This document shows positions 43,038-51,448 of a stretch of 64,000 nt of DNA, in pieces. How positions within the stretch are numbered: the stretch's first letter is position 1; every line of letters starts with the position of its first letter. This DNA comes from Arachidicoccus sp. BS20 (GTDB taxonomy: Bacteria > Bacteroidota > Bacteroidia > Chitinophagales > Chitinophagaceae): positions 682,001 to 746,000 of the forward strand of contig NZ_CP015971.1 of assembly GCF_001659705.1 (NCBI RefSeq), given 5' to 3'. The notes beneath the pieces are model-generated. The model ran no database searches and was not told where the DNA came from. It saw only the letters and a list, made by a program, of their open reading frames with translations. Both the position numbers and the translations under genes were made by a program.

Positions 43038-44130
43038 ATGCTAACTGATATAATTTCCCCGGCAGTGAAACGATAATTCCAGCCAGCTCCAAAGTAAGCA
43101 TCGCACTTGCCAATTCGCCGGAACTCAAGCCGCAACTGGCTTTCAGAGTATCAATGTGCAAAGCCTCGTTTGTTCTGAGAACATCAACAACTTTCTGTTC
43201 GTTCAAAGACAAATCTGCAAAAATCATGGTTTGCTGTTTAGGCTTCTTCTTCGAATTATTCCAATTCATCGCATACAAAAACTGCTCGGTATCCGTAAAA
43301 ATTTGCGCTTTGTTTGATTGTATTAAATAATTGCAACCATTGCTTTTCTCGTCTCCGATTCTTCCCGGAACGGCGAAAATTTCACGACCGTAACTGTTTG
43401 CAATTTCAGCTGTAATCATGCTGCCGCCTTTACGCGAAGTTTCAACCACAATTGTTGCATCAGCCATACCTGCAACAATTCTGTTGCGGCGCGGAAAGTT
43501 ATACCTGTCGGGTTTGGTGTCGTGCGAAAATTCGCTTAACAAGCCGCCTTGTGCGAGCATTTCTTCTGCGAGTTTTTTATTCTCTGACGGATAAATGGTT
43601 TTTAATCCGTTTGCCAAAACGCCAATCGTTTGCAGGTTATTTTTCAATGCAGCTTTGTGCGCAATCGTATCAATTCCATAAGCCAACCCGCTTACGATTA
43701 AAATATTTTGCACCGATAATTTTTCAACAATTTCTTCCGCTGTTTTTTTGCCGTAAGGCGTATTGTTTCTTGTACCGATAATGCTTACAATTTTTTCATC
43801 GTTCAAATTTGAGTTGCCTTTGTAATATAGCAAAACCGGCGGGTCATAGCAATTCAGCAACCTTTGCGGATAATCTTTTTGTGTAATGAAAAATGTTTGA
43901 ATCTTATATTTTTTAATGAATAAAATTTCTTCATCCACTTTAGAGAAATCGTCAAATGTTTTAATGGATTCAATCGCATCGCTTGCAATGCCCGCATCGC
44001 GCAAATCTTTTTTATTGGCAGAAAAAATTGTTTGTGCATCGCCAAAATGTTCAATCAATTTTTTCGCGGTAACAACGCCGATGCTTGGAACAAGGGTTAA
44101 AGCAATCTGGTATTTTAATTCTTCATTCAT
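43036..44130 (-). CDS. dprA: DNA processing protein DprA
   Basis: A 364-residue protein that loads RecA on incoming single-stranded DNA during natural transformation. N-terminal helix-hairpin-helix (YQIALTLVPSIGVVTAKKLIEHFGDAQTIF), the Rossmann-like DprA core (PVLLYYKGNSN, VSIIGTRNNTPYGKKTAEEIV, IVSGLAYGIDTIAHKAAL, GGLLSEFSHDTKPDRYNFPRRNRIVAGMADATIVVE) and a C-terminal winged helix (LRTNEALHIDTLKASCGLSSGELASAMLTLELAG). Start at ATG 44130; its stop lies in the tRNA terminator. Seven nt after the peptide-binding protein gene. Confidence 0.95.
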   Translation of the reverse strand: MNEELKYQIALTLVPSIGVVTAKKLIEHFGDAQTIFSANKKDLRDAGIASDAIESIKTFDDFSKVDEEILFIKKYKIQTFFITQKDYPQRLLNCYDPPVLLYYKGNSNLNDEKIVSIIGTRNNTPYGKKTAEEIVEKLSVQNILIVSGLAYGIDTIAHKAALKNNLQTIGVLANGLKTIYPSENKKLAEEMLAQGGLLSEFSHDTKPDRYNFPRRNRIVAGMADATIVVETSRKGGSMITAEIANSYGREIFAVPGRIGDEKSNGCNYLIQSNKAQIFTDTEQFLYAMNWNNSKKKPKQQTMIFADLSLNEQKVVDVLRTNEALHIDTLKASCGLSSGELASAMLTLELAGIIVSLPGKLYQLA

Positions 44131-44137
44131 CAAAAAA

Positions 44138-45763
44138 TTATTTTTGAAAATACACATTTTTCAACTCCAATGTATTCAACGCATTCGTCTGAAAGCCGCG
44201 CACGTCGGGCTGTACAAGCCTAATAACTTCATCGTAAAATATCGGAATTACAGGCGCATCGTCAATCATCATCTGGTCTAATTTCCTGTACATTGAATAT
44301 CTTACCGAATCATTATTTTCCTGCAAAGATTGTTCGTACAAATCATCAAAGGCTTTGTTTTTATACCTTGTATAATTCGGCGGCGCAGGATTTTTGCCAT
44401 AAAAACAAGCCATATAATTTTCCGCATCGGGATAATCTGCAATCCAGCTTCCGAGAAATAATGCGCATTGCTGTTGCGCCGTTTGTTGCAGCATCATACT
44501 CTTTTGCAACACTTCAACCTGTACTTTTATACCGATATTATTTTCTTGTTTCGCAACAAAATCACACACATCCGCAAACTGTGGCGAAGTGGACAAAGTA
44601 ATCGCCGGCAAACCTTTACCATTCGGAAATCCTGCATCGTTCAACAACTTCAAAGCAAGCGTTGGATTATAGTTGTAACCTTTCACGGAATCGGTGTTGC
44701 TCGACGGCAACCCGCTTGGCGCAAACCCTGAATTAGCAGGCGTTCCAATGGAATTGCGCAAATACATCATCAGCTGTTTTTTATCAATTGCATAGCTCAT
44801 CGCCTGACGAACAGATTTAATTTTTAAGGGCGAATTTTTTACCAAAGGATTATTTTCATCCAGCAAAATTCCGAGATATTCAATGTTGAGATAAGGCTGT
44901 TTTTCCAACACAATTTTTCCTTGCCATTGCTTGCGCAACTCGCCTGTTTTTGTAATCACTTCGTCCTGAAATGACGGTTCAATATCGCTGATAAAATTTA
45001 ATCGTCCCTGCCTGAATTGCAAAAACTCCATGGCTTTATTTGCATTGAAACTTATATCAATCGCATCGAGATAGGGCAACCGTTTTCCGTTTTTATCGTA
45101 CTCCCAATAATGCTGATTTTTTTGCAAAATCAATGCTTGCCCGTCATCCCAAAACTTGAATTGAAACGCGCCGCTGCCGCATGGATGATGCCCAAAATCT
45201 TTACCGTATTTTTCCACCGCTTCGTGCGGCACAACAGAACAATAATCCATGCTCAAAATATTGAGAATAGGATGAAACGGACGCAACAATTTTAATTGAA
45301 AAGTCGTATCGTTCAACGCAATAAATCCATGCTGCGCAATGCGATTATTAAACAACCAAGCGCCTGTGCTTGCAGTATTCGCATCAATAATTCTGTTGAG
45401 GCTGTAAGCCACGTCCTGCGCGGTTAAGCGACGACCTTTGCCATTTTTAAAAGCGGCATTATTTTGAAAAAAAACATCATTTCTTAAATGAAAAGTATAG
45501 ATCAAAAAATCGGCACTCACGTCCCAACTTTTTGCAACAGATGGAACGATATTCATATTGCTGTCCAAATCGACAAGACGATTAAAAATCTGATGAATTG
45601 CCCACATCACGGACTGACTTTTTGCAAACGCAGGGTCGAGCGTAGCAATGTCGCGACTTTCATTGTAATAAAAAATTTGTTCCTTGTTTTTCGTATGATG
45701 ATTACAAGAAAAAAGGAAGATAAAATTTATGATGATTACAACATATCTTTGAAACGAATTCAT
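44138..45763 (-). CDS. Orphan peptide/nickel-type ABC substrate-binding lipoprotein
   Basis: A 541-residue extracytoplasmic binding protein of the SBP_bac_5 (DppA/OppA) family: FYYNESRDIATLDPAFAKSQSVMWAIHQIFNRLVDLD, FSFNANKAMEFLQFRQGRL, SVRQAMSYAIDKKQL and WIADYPDAENYMACFYGKNPAPPNYTRYKN. The N-terminus has a lipoprotein signal with lipobox FSCN (cysteine about residue 20). It should bind oligopeptides, but no permease or ATPase gene is near. Start at ATG 45763 rather than the GTG upstream because of the signal peptide. It precedes dprA by seven nt. Confidence 0.85.
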   Translation of the reverse strand: MNSFQRYVVIIINFIFLFSCNHHTKNKEQIFYYNESRDIATLDPAFAKSQSVMWAIHQIFNRLVDLDSNMNIVPSVAKSWDVSADFLIYTFHLRNDVFFQNNAAFKNGKGRRLTAQDVAYSLNRIIDANTASTGAWLFNNRIAQHGFIALNDTTFQLKLLRPFHPILNILSMDYCSVVPHEAVEKYGKDFGHHPCGSGAFQFKFWDDGQALILQKNQHYWEYDKNGKRLPYLDAIDISFNANKAMEFLQFRQGRLNFISDIEPSFQDEVITKTGELRKQWQGKIVLEKQPYLNIEYLGILLDENNPLVKNSPLKIKSVRQAMSYAIDKKQLMMYLRNSIGTPANSGFAPSGLPSSNTDSVKGYNYNPTLALKLLNDAGFPNGKGLPAITLSTSPQFADVCDFVAKQENNIGIKVQVEVLQKSMMLQQTAQQQCALFLGSWIADYPDAENYMACFYGKNPAPPNYTRYKNKAFDDLYEQSLQENNDSVRYSMYRKLDQMMIDDAPVIPIFYDEVIRLVQPDVRGFQTNALNTLELKNVYFQK

Positions 45764-45797
45764 TCTCAAAAATATCCAAAACACGTAGTTTTAAAAA

Positions 45798-47486
45798 ATG
45801 AAATCTTTATTTATTTTATTTGTTGGTACAATATTTTCGTTGCAGTTAAATGCACAGTTACTTTCAGGCAAAGAAAAAGTCTTTACACACGCCGATACTT
45901 TGCGCGGAAGCGTTACGCCCGAACGCGCTTGGTGGGATGTATTGCGGTACGATATAACCGTAAAACCTGATTATGAAACGAAGTCGATTGTTGGAAAGAA
46001 TGTGATTACTTATTTTGATAACGGCGGCAAAACGATGCAGATAGATATGCAAGAACCAATGGAAATCGACAGCATTTCTGACGGACAAAAAAAATATCAA
46101 TATCGTCGGGAAGGCAATGCTTATCACGTTTTCGTGAGAGATAGTGCTGCAATGTATAAAATTAAACCCGGCGTTAGGACAATCACAATCTACTACCATG
46201 GCAATCCACGCATTGCTATAAAAGCGCCTTGGGACGGCGGCTGGATATTTACAAAAGATTCGCTCGGTCGTCCCTGGATGACGGTTGCGTGCCAGGGTTT
46301 AGGCGCATCGGTTTGGTATCCTTGCAAAGATTACCAGGGCGATGAACCCGACAGCGGCGCAGGCATTACAACGATTGTTCCCGATACTTTGGTCGCTGTT
46401 GCAAACGGGAAATTAATTGAAAAGAAAGAATTGCCCAATCATTTAACAAGCTATAAGTGGGCGGTAAAAAATCCGATTAATAATTATGACATTGTTCCAT
46501 ACATTGGAAAGTACACATTATTCGATACGAGTTACAACGGGCTGAAAGGCAAACTGGACGTGGCTTTATGGGCTTTGGATTATGATATGAACAGGATGAA
46601 AGTGCATTGCAAGCCCGACGTGTTTAAGATGCTGAAAGCATTGGAATATTGGTATGGTGCGTATCCTTTTTATGAAGATGGGTACAAACTCGTGGAAGCC
46701 CCGCATCTTGGTATGGAACATCAAAGCGATATTGCTTACGGCAATCATTTTTTACAAGGATATTTGGGAAGAGATTTGTCGCACACGGGCATCGGTTTGA
46801 AGTTTGATTTTATTGTGGTGCACGAAAGCGGGCATGAATGGTTTGGCAACAGCATTACCTCGAAAGATATTGCGGACATGTGGATTCACGAAAGTTTTAC
46901 CAATTATTGTGAAGCTTTGTTCACGGAATATTATTGGGGCAAAAAAGAAGCGCAGGATTATGTGTATGGCATTCGCCAAAATATTGAAAACGATGAGCCG
47001 ATTATCGGGCATTATAGTGTGAACGACGAAGGCAGCGGCGATATGTATTACAAAGGCGCAAACATGATCAACAATATTCGTCATTCTATTAATGATGACG
47101 ATAAATTCCGCGCATTACTGCACGGCATCAACAAAGCATTTTATCATCAAACGATTACATCTAAGCAAATTGAAGATTATATTAATCAGTTTACAGGAAT
47201 TGATTTCAGTAAAGTTTTTCAACAATATTTAACCACAACACAAATTCCTGTTTTGGAACTATATTTTTCGGATAATAATGAAAAAATTAATTATAGATAT
47301 ATAAATTGCGTTGCCGGTTTTAATATGCCAATTGTTTTGCACGATGGCAATCATACATTCAAATTCACGCCGACAACAGAATGGCAGTCAAAGCCCGTAA
47401 AAACGGCTGATGAGGCAAATATGCTCAACCCGATTGAAATAGAAGGGCAATATTATCTGACTTGTAAAATAGTGCAACAACCGTAA
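45798..47486 (+). CDS. M1-family metallopeptidase, exported
   Basis: A 562-residue zinc aminopeptidase with a signal peptide (MKSLFILFVGTIFSLQLNAQ). The zinc site HESGH-x18-E is intact (His342, Glu343, His346, Glu365), preceded by LGMEHQ, the counterpart of the GxMEN exopeptidase motif. It lacks the long C-terminal helical domain of full-size aminopeptidase N, as is usual for the periplasmic M1 proteins of Bacteroidota. Divergent from the peptide-binding lipoprotein gene (34 nt), so peptide scavenging is a plausible joint role. Confidence 0.9.
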   Translation: MKSLFILFVGTIFSLQLNAQLLSGKEKVFTHADTLRGSVTPERAWWDVLRYDITVKPDYETKSIVGKNVITYFDNGGKTMQIDMQEPMEIDSISDGQKKYQYRREGNAYHVFVRDSAAMYKIKPGVRTITIYYHGNPRIAIKAPWDGGWIFTKDSLGRPWMTVACQGLGASVWYPCKDYQGDEPDSGAGITTIVPDTLVAVANGKLIEKKELPNHLTSYKWAVKNPINNYDIVPYIGKYTLFDTSYNGLKGKLDVALWALDYDMNRMKVHCKPDVFKMLKALEYWYGAYPFYEDGYKLVEAPHLGMEHQSDIAYGNHFLQGYLGRDLSHTGIGLKFDFIVVHESGHEWFGNSITSKDIADMWIHESFTNYCEALFTEYYWGKKEAQDYVYGIRQNIENDEPIIGHYSVNDEGSGDMYYKGANMINNIRHSINDDDKFRALLHGINKAFYHQTITSKQIEDYINQFTGIDFSKVFQQYLTTTQIPVLELYFSDNNEKINYRYINCVAGFNMPIVLHDGNHTFKFTPTTEWQSKPVKTADEANMLNPIEIEGQYYLTCKIVQQP

Positions 47487-47533
47487 ACAATATGCCACAA
47501 ATGAATTTCAATTCATGCATTTGTGCATATCAC

Positions 47534-47995
47534 TTACTTTAAGAACAGTCTTTTGTCAAAAGAAAATTCTTCCATTCGCTTGATTCTTATTCTTGAAAAA
47601 TCTTTGTGATGAGGATTAATCAAAAAATTAAAATCGCCGAAAACCACAGCCGAAGGCACTTTCAGCACGAGATATTTATTTTCCTGAATAAATTTATTGC
47701 CGACCTCCTGTGTTGCAGAACCATAGGGAATTTCATTCCAATTATCCGGCAGCGAAGCAATTTTAATTTCTTTAAAGGAAATATTATCCGGAATTTCAAT
47801 CGTAATCATGTAATAATCTGTCGGCAAAATTCCGACAGGCGTATGAACAGCTATTTCCGTTGTACACAACGCGCGCGATTCGCTTGTGTACAGCATTGCA
47901 ACATTTTTGCTGTTCCAGCGTCCGCCCGCAAACCTCGCACCTTCGCCCGAAAGGTCATTTTTGTATTTACTTTTCGCAAGTCTGTAGACTATCAT
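47534..47995 (-). CDS. RES-domain toxin
   Basis: A 153-residue protein of the RES family (named for Arg, Glu, Ser). The conserved elements are near the N-terminus: YRLAKSKY, SGEGARFAGGRWNSKN (Arg and substrate-loop) and SRALCTTEIAVH (Glu). In characterised RES-Xre pairs the toxin breaks down NAD+ and stops growth. It begins two nt after the stop of the antitoxin gene, the expected order (antitoxin first). I see no truncation, so it appears to be intact. Confidence 0.9.
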   Translation of the reverse strand: MIVYRLAKSKYKNDLSGEGARFAGGRWNSKNVAMLYTSESRALCTTEIAVHTPVGILPTDYYMITIEIPDNISFKEIKIASLPDNWNEIPYGSATQEVGNKFIQENKYLVLKVPSAVVFGDFNFLINPHHKDFSRIRIKRMEEFSFDKRLFLK

Positions 47996-47997
47996 TA

Positions 47998-48453
47998 TTA
48001 TGCAAGTACGCCGTGTTCTATGCGAGTGAGTTCGTCTTTGATAAGTTTGATACCGAATGTGCTGTCCATGAGTGCCTTAGGAGTAATTCCCCCTAAAGCA
48101 ATATTCTTAGTTTGAAGCCAAGTATTATAGTTTTCTTCATCGCCGAAAACTTCTTTACCATAATTATTGAGCATAGTAATTTCCAGAATTTTTTCGGAAT
48201 AAATTGGGTCAAATGCTTTGTTTTCTTTGCTGTAGCGCTGCATGGTGCGCTCTGAAAGATGCAGAAAATTTGACCATTCGCCAATACTGAAAGGACTGCG
48301 TTCTACAATAGTTTTGAAAGCGGGAAACTTGATACCATGTTTAATAGTGTTTATCAAAGAAAATATATTGTTGTTCTCTGCAATACCATATGCAACTGCC
48401 GCTTCATTAACAATGTTATTAGTAGTATCCTCGGATGTTTTATATTTTTTCAT
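47998..48453 (-). CDS. Xre/MbcA/ParS-type antitoxin
   Basis: A 151-residue protein with an N-terminal DNA-binding region (the stretch FSIGEWSNFLHLSERTMQRY looks like its helix-turn-helix) and a C-terminal toxin-binding domain of the DUF2384 type (YSEKILEITMLNNYGKEVFGDEENYNTWLQTKNIALGGITPKALMDSTFGIKLIKDELTRIEHG). It should neutralise the RES toxin and repress the pair's own promoter. Start at ATG 48453 (MKKYKTSEDTTN); the longer reading overlaps the -7 box. Confidence 0.88.
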   Translation of the reverse strand: MKKYKTSEDTTNNIVNEAAVAYGIAENNNIFSLINTIKHGIKFPAFKTIVERSPFSIGEWSNFLHLSERTMQRYSKENKAFDPIYSEKILEITMLNNYGKEVFGDEENYNTWLQTKNIALGGITPKALMDSTFGIKLIKDELTRIEHGVLA

Positions 48454-48468
48454 CGTTTTTCCTTTCCA

Positions 48469-48507
48469 CAAAATTAGACATTTTTCTTAAAAAAAACGAC
48501 ATTTGTC
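48469..48507 (-). promoter_or_regulatory. Probable promoter/operator of the toxin-antitoxin pair
   Basis: Minus strand: TAATTTTG at 48469-48476 (matches TAnnTTTG) with the antitoxin start codon only about 15 nt downstream. A dyad GACA-TT-TGTC lies at 48498-48507, about where the -33 element should be, and GACATTTTTC at about 48477-48486 is a second half-like copy. It fits autoregulation by the antitoxin; unproven. Confidence 0.4.
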
Positions 48508-48530
48508 ATATTTATTTTTCAAAAAATCTA

Positions 48531-49037
48531 TCAAATAAGTTGCAATCTATTTGCGAGCCAGCTTTCTTTGACAGGAATAAGCCAGTTTTCCAACAATTCT
48601 TTTTTAGTCAAAACAAGGTTATTGAAATACAAACTGTCGCCATTGAGAAAATTGTTTTCAAATGCGTAATTTAATTGTGACAATGGCAACAATTGCACTT
48701 TATTTTTAATTATAAACGCAAGAGATTGCCGGTCGAACATATTAACCACAAATTCTTTTTCGATTTCTTTTACAAATCTTACAGAGCTGTCCGTGCTGCA
48801 ACCACTCACTTTTTGAGACGATTCATCCGCCATGATAATTAAGAATTGTCCGAAAAATAAATTGGCAAAAGCCGTGTTGGGCGTGCCATGCGTATTCCAT
48901 TGCGAGAGAAAATCGTTTATCTTTTCCCCGATGGCGAATGCTTCCTGCAAAGAAAATAACCGGTTGCTTTGATAAATCCACACACGCGATTCATCGGAAA
49001 AGTTTGCAGGAATATGTTGTTGAAAATTTAGGTCCAT
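48531..49037 (-). CDS. Uncharacterised Bacteroidota protein (often mislabelled ABC transporter ATPase)
   Basis: A 168-residue soluble protein with blocks such as SRVWIYQSNRLFSLQEAFAIGEKINDFLSQWNTHG, FLIIMADESSQKVSGCSTDSSVRFVKEIEKEF and NMFDRQSLAFI. I recognise the family from Bacteroidota genomes, where it is frequently called an ABC transporter ATPase. There is no Walker A, signature or Walker B motif, so that name is not supported. A cysteine within SGCSTDSS looks conserved. It follows the Fe-S protein gene by 10 nt and may be co-transcribed with it. Function unknown. Confidence 0.7.
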   Translation of the reverse strand: MDLNFQQHIPANFSDESRVWIYQSNRLFSLQEAFAIGEKINDFLSQWNTHGTPNTAFANLFFGQFLIIMADESSQKVSGCSTDSSVRFVKEIEKEFVVNMFDRQSLAFIIKNKVQLLPLSQLNYAFENNFLNGDSLYFNNLVLTKKELLENWLIPVKESWLANRLQLI

Positions 49038-49047
49038 TTGTAGTTTT

Positions 49048-49827
49048 TTAATTCATTGAATTGATAATAATTTCCGCAATGTCCAATACCTGAACATCAT
49101 CTTCTGCGCTTTTATTTTTCAAACCGTCCGTGAGCATGGTATTGCAAAACGGGCAAGCCGAAGCTACAATATTTGCTTTCGTTTGCAACGCATCTTCTGC
49201 CCTTTCGGTGTTCACGCGCTTCACTCCTTTTTCCTCTTCTTTAAACATTTGCGCGCCGCCTGCGCCACAACACAAACCCTTACTGCGACAGCGTTTCATT
49301 TCAATCAACTCCACATCCAACGCTTCCAGAACTTTACGCGGAGCTTCATAAATATTGTTCGCGCGACCAAGATAGCAGCTGTCGTGATACGTAATTTTTT
49401 TACCTTTAAATTCGCCGCCGTCTTTCAACACAATTTTTCCTTCGTCAATCAATTGCTGCAACAAAGTCGTGTGATGAATTACTTCATAATTTCCGCCAAG
49501 TGCAGGATATTCATTTTTAAAAATATTAAAGCAATGCGGACAAGTAGTTACAATTTTTTTTACTTCATATCCATTCAGCAATTGAATATTTCCATAAGCC
49601 GTCATTTGAAAAAGAAATTCATTTCCCGCACGCCTTGCAGGGTCGCCGGTGCAGGTTTCCTCCGTTCCAAGCACAGCATATTTTACGCCCGTTTTATTTA
49701 AGATAGCGGCAAATGCTTTTGTAATTTGTTGTGCTCGCCTGTCGAAACTTCCGGCACAACCAACCCAAAATAAAATTTCGGGAATATCGCCCGCAGCCAG
49801 CATTTCAGCCATTATAGGAATTTGCAT
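49048..49827 (-). CDS. CCG-domain (Fe-S) protein, heterodisulfide reductase-like
   Basis: A 259-residue protein with two cysteine-rich CCG domains: LFWVGCAGSFDRR, CTGDPARR and TTCPHCFNIFKNEYP in the first, then YHDSCYLGRANN, KGLCCGAGGAQMF and ASACPFCNTMLTDG in the second. Such domains bind noncubane [4Fe-4S] clusters or pass electrons in lactate oxidase, glycolate oxidase and heterodisulfide reductase systems. In Bacteroidota it normally lies next to a 4Fe-4S dicluster partner, which is not here. Start at ATG 49827. Ten nt upstream of the previous gene. Confidence 0.87.
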   Translation of the reverse strand: MQIPIMAEMLAAGDIPEILFWVGCAGSFDRRAQQITKAFAAILNKTGVKYAVLGTEETCTGDPARRAGNEFLFQMTAYGNIQLLNGYEVKKIVTTCPHCFNIFKNEYPALGGNYEVIHHTTLLQQLIDEGKIVLKDGGEFKGKKITYHDSCYLGRANNIYEAPRKVLEALDVELIEMKRCRSKGLCCGAGGAQMFKEEEKGVKRVNTERAEDALQTKANIVASACPFCNTMLTDGLKNKSAEDDVQVLDIAEIIINSMN

Positions 49828-49876
49828 CAAAAAAATTAATTATAAAAAATTACTGCAAAAATACGAAATGAAAATA

Positions 49877-50455
49877 TCATTTCTTCGATTCCAATCTTTT
49901 ATCAGGTGTTACCCACATCAACGCAACGCCTACATAACAGGCGATTGCCAATAAAGGAATAAAAAACGATAAAACAATTCCGACAATATAAATTACAATC
50001 GATATAATCCCTTTAAAATCTTTTCCGATGCCGCCTGCAAGCTCGTGATTATCTTCTACACAACCAGTTAAAATCACAATCAGATAACGATATGCAACCG
50101 CACACATCAGCAAAACAATGCCGTACAACGCAACGGGGTCTTTGCTTTTAATATGTTCGCCCAGCCAAGCCGTAGTTACGGGAATGAGCGAAAGAGAAAA
50201 CAGTAAAAATAAATTTGCCCAAAGCGCCCTGCCGTTAATTTTTTCTACTAACTGAAATACATGATGATGGTTGTTCCAATAAATACCTACATAAATAAAG
50301 CTCAATACATACGACAAAAAATTCGGCAACATCGGTAGCAATGCTTTAAAAGTATCTCCGTCTTCTTCGTGCGGAACTTTGATTTCCAGAACCATAATGG
50401 TAATAATAATCGCAATTACGCCGTCGCTGAATGCTGTTAAACGTTCGGGTTTCAT
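49877..50455 (-). CDS. TMEM175-family (DUF1211) potassium channel-like protein
   Basis: A 192-residue membrane protein with about six hydrophobic segments. The signature RLTAFSDGVIAIIITIMVLEIKVP is the first-helix FSDG motif of the bacterial TMEM175/DUF1211 channels, which conduct potassium as tetramers. The rest (FLSYVLSFIYVGIYWNNHHHVFQLVE, LWANLFLLFSLSLIPVTTAWLGEH) fits. Length as usual (about 190-210). It stands alone. Confidence 0.88.
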   Translation of the reverse strand: MKPERLTAFSDGVIAIIITIMVLEIKVPHEEDGDTFKALLPMLPNFLSYVLSFIYVGIYWNNHHHVFQLVEKINGRALWANLFLLFSLSLIPVTTAWLGEHIKSKDPVALYGIVLLMCAVAYRYLIVILTGCVEDNHELAGGIGKDFKGIISIVIYIVGIVLSFFIPLLAIACYVGVALMWVTPDKRLESKK

Positions 50456-50634
50456 ATTAAATGAAATTTAATTCTGTATCAATATTAAGAAAAAATGACA
50501 ACACAAAAATCTTTACATTTTATGAAACCACATAAAAACATAGAATTTTGTAGAATTAAAACTAAAATTCATTCAGCATTTAAACACACAAACAATCATA
50601 GTATTTTCATCTTTCGCTGTATTCATCTATCTAA

Positions 50635-50646
50635 AAACTATAGTTT
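50635..50646. repeat. Perfect 12-bp palindrome upstream of ung
   Basis: AAACTATAGTTT. It sits in the 245-nt gap between the TMEM175-like gene and ung. A TAGGTTTG (matching TAnnTTTG) at 50689-50696 precedes the ung ATG by only four nt, so the transcript may be almost leaderless. No other structure seen in the gap. Confidence 0.35.
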
Positions 50647-50700
50647 CTATATGGTTTAATTTTTAACTTTCAGTTGAAAAATTTCATGTAGGTTTGAAGT

Positions 50701-51375
50701 ATGAATGTACAAATTGAAGAAAGCTGGAAAAATGAATTGAAAGATGAATTTTCCAAAGAATATTTCGCGGGAATTGTCGATTTCCTCAAAGCCGAAAAAG
50801 CGCTTAAGAAAACCATTTATCCGCCGGGAGCTTTAATTTTTAATGCCTTTGCACAAACGCCTTTTGACAAAGTAAAAGTCGTTATCATCGGGCAAGACCC
50901 ATATCACGGTTACGGACAAGCGATGGGATTATCATTTTCCGTTCCCGACGGCGTGCCGCAACCGCCGTCGTTGCAAAATATTTTTAAAGAACTGCACAGC
51001 GATATCGGTATGCCGGTTCCGAAAACAGGCAACCTTACATCTTGGGCAAAACAAGGCGTTTTGCTGTTAAACGCAAGCCTTACCGTTCGCGCAAATGAAG
51101 CCAACAGCCATTCAAAAATCGGCTGGACAATTTTTACTGATGCTGTAATTAAAAAAATATCCGACGAAAAACGCGGCGTGGTGTTTTTGTTGTGGGGAAG
51201 ATTTGCACAGGAAAAAGCGACTTTGATTGACGTATCCAAACATCACATTTTAAAAGCTGCGCATCCGTCGCCGCTAAGCGCACACAACGGATTTTTCGGC
51301 TGCAAGCATTTTAGCAAAGCAAATGAATTTTTAATCAAAGAAGGGCTGCAACCGATTGATTGGATGATTGTCTGA
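50701..51375 (+). CDS. ung: Uracil-DNA glycosylase
   Basis: A 224-residue DNA repair enzyme that removes uracil from DNA. Catalytic motif GQDPYHGYGQAMGLSFSV with Asp66, and HPSPLSAHNGFFGCKHFS with His188; also LLNASLTVRANEANSHSKIGW and FLLWGRFAQEK. Length is normal. The likely -7 box lies only four nt before the ATG, hinting at a leaderless transcript. A copy of the TCTGAACCATGATTT repeat begins ten nt after the stop codon. Confidence 0.97.
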   Translation: MNVQIEESWKNELKDEFSKEYFAGIVDFLKAEKALKKTIYPPGALIFNAFAQTPFDKVKVVIIGQDPYHGYGQAMGLSFSVPDGVPQPPSLQNIFKELHSDIGMPVPKTGNLTSWAKQGVLLLNASLTVRANEANSHSKIGWTIFTDAVIKKISDEKRGVVFLLWGRFAQEKATLIDVSKHHILKAAHPSPLSAHNGFFGCKHFSKANEFLIKEGLQPIDWMIV

Positions 51376-51384
51376 AAGAGAATG

Positions 51385-51418
51385 TCTGAACCATGATTTT
51401 TGGGATTTATAGAATTTC
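51385..51418 (+). repeat. 3'-end dispersed repeat (TCTGAACCATGATTT family), copy 4
   Basis: TCTGAACCATGATTTTTGGG continued by ATTTATAGAATTTCC, in the sense direction of ung, nine nt after its stop codon. It is the closest match to copy 2. Confidence 0.75.
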
Positions 51419-51448
51419 CCCGGGGATATAATTTTCTGATTAGCATAC

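Noticed and set aside
48531-49037. Annotation as an ABC transporter ATPase
   Set aside because: The protein has no Walker A, signature or Walker B motif and is only 168 residues long. I kept it as uncharacterised.
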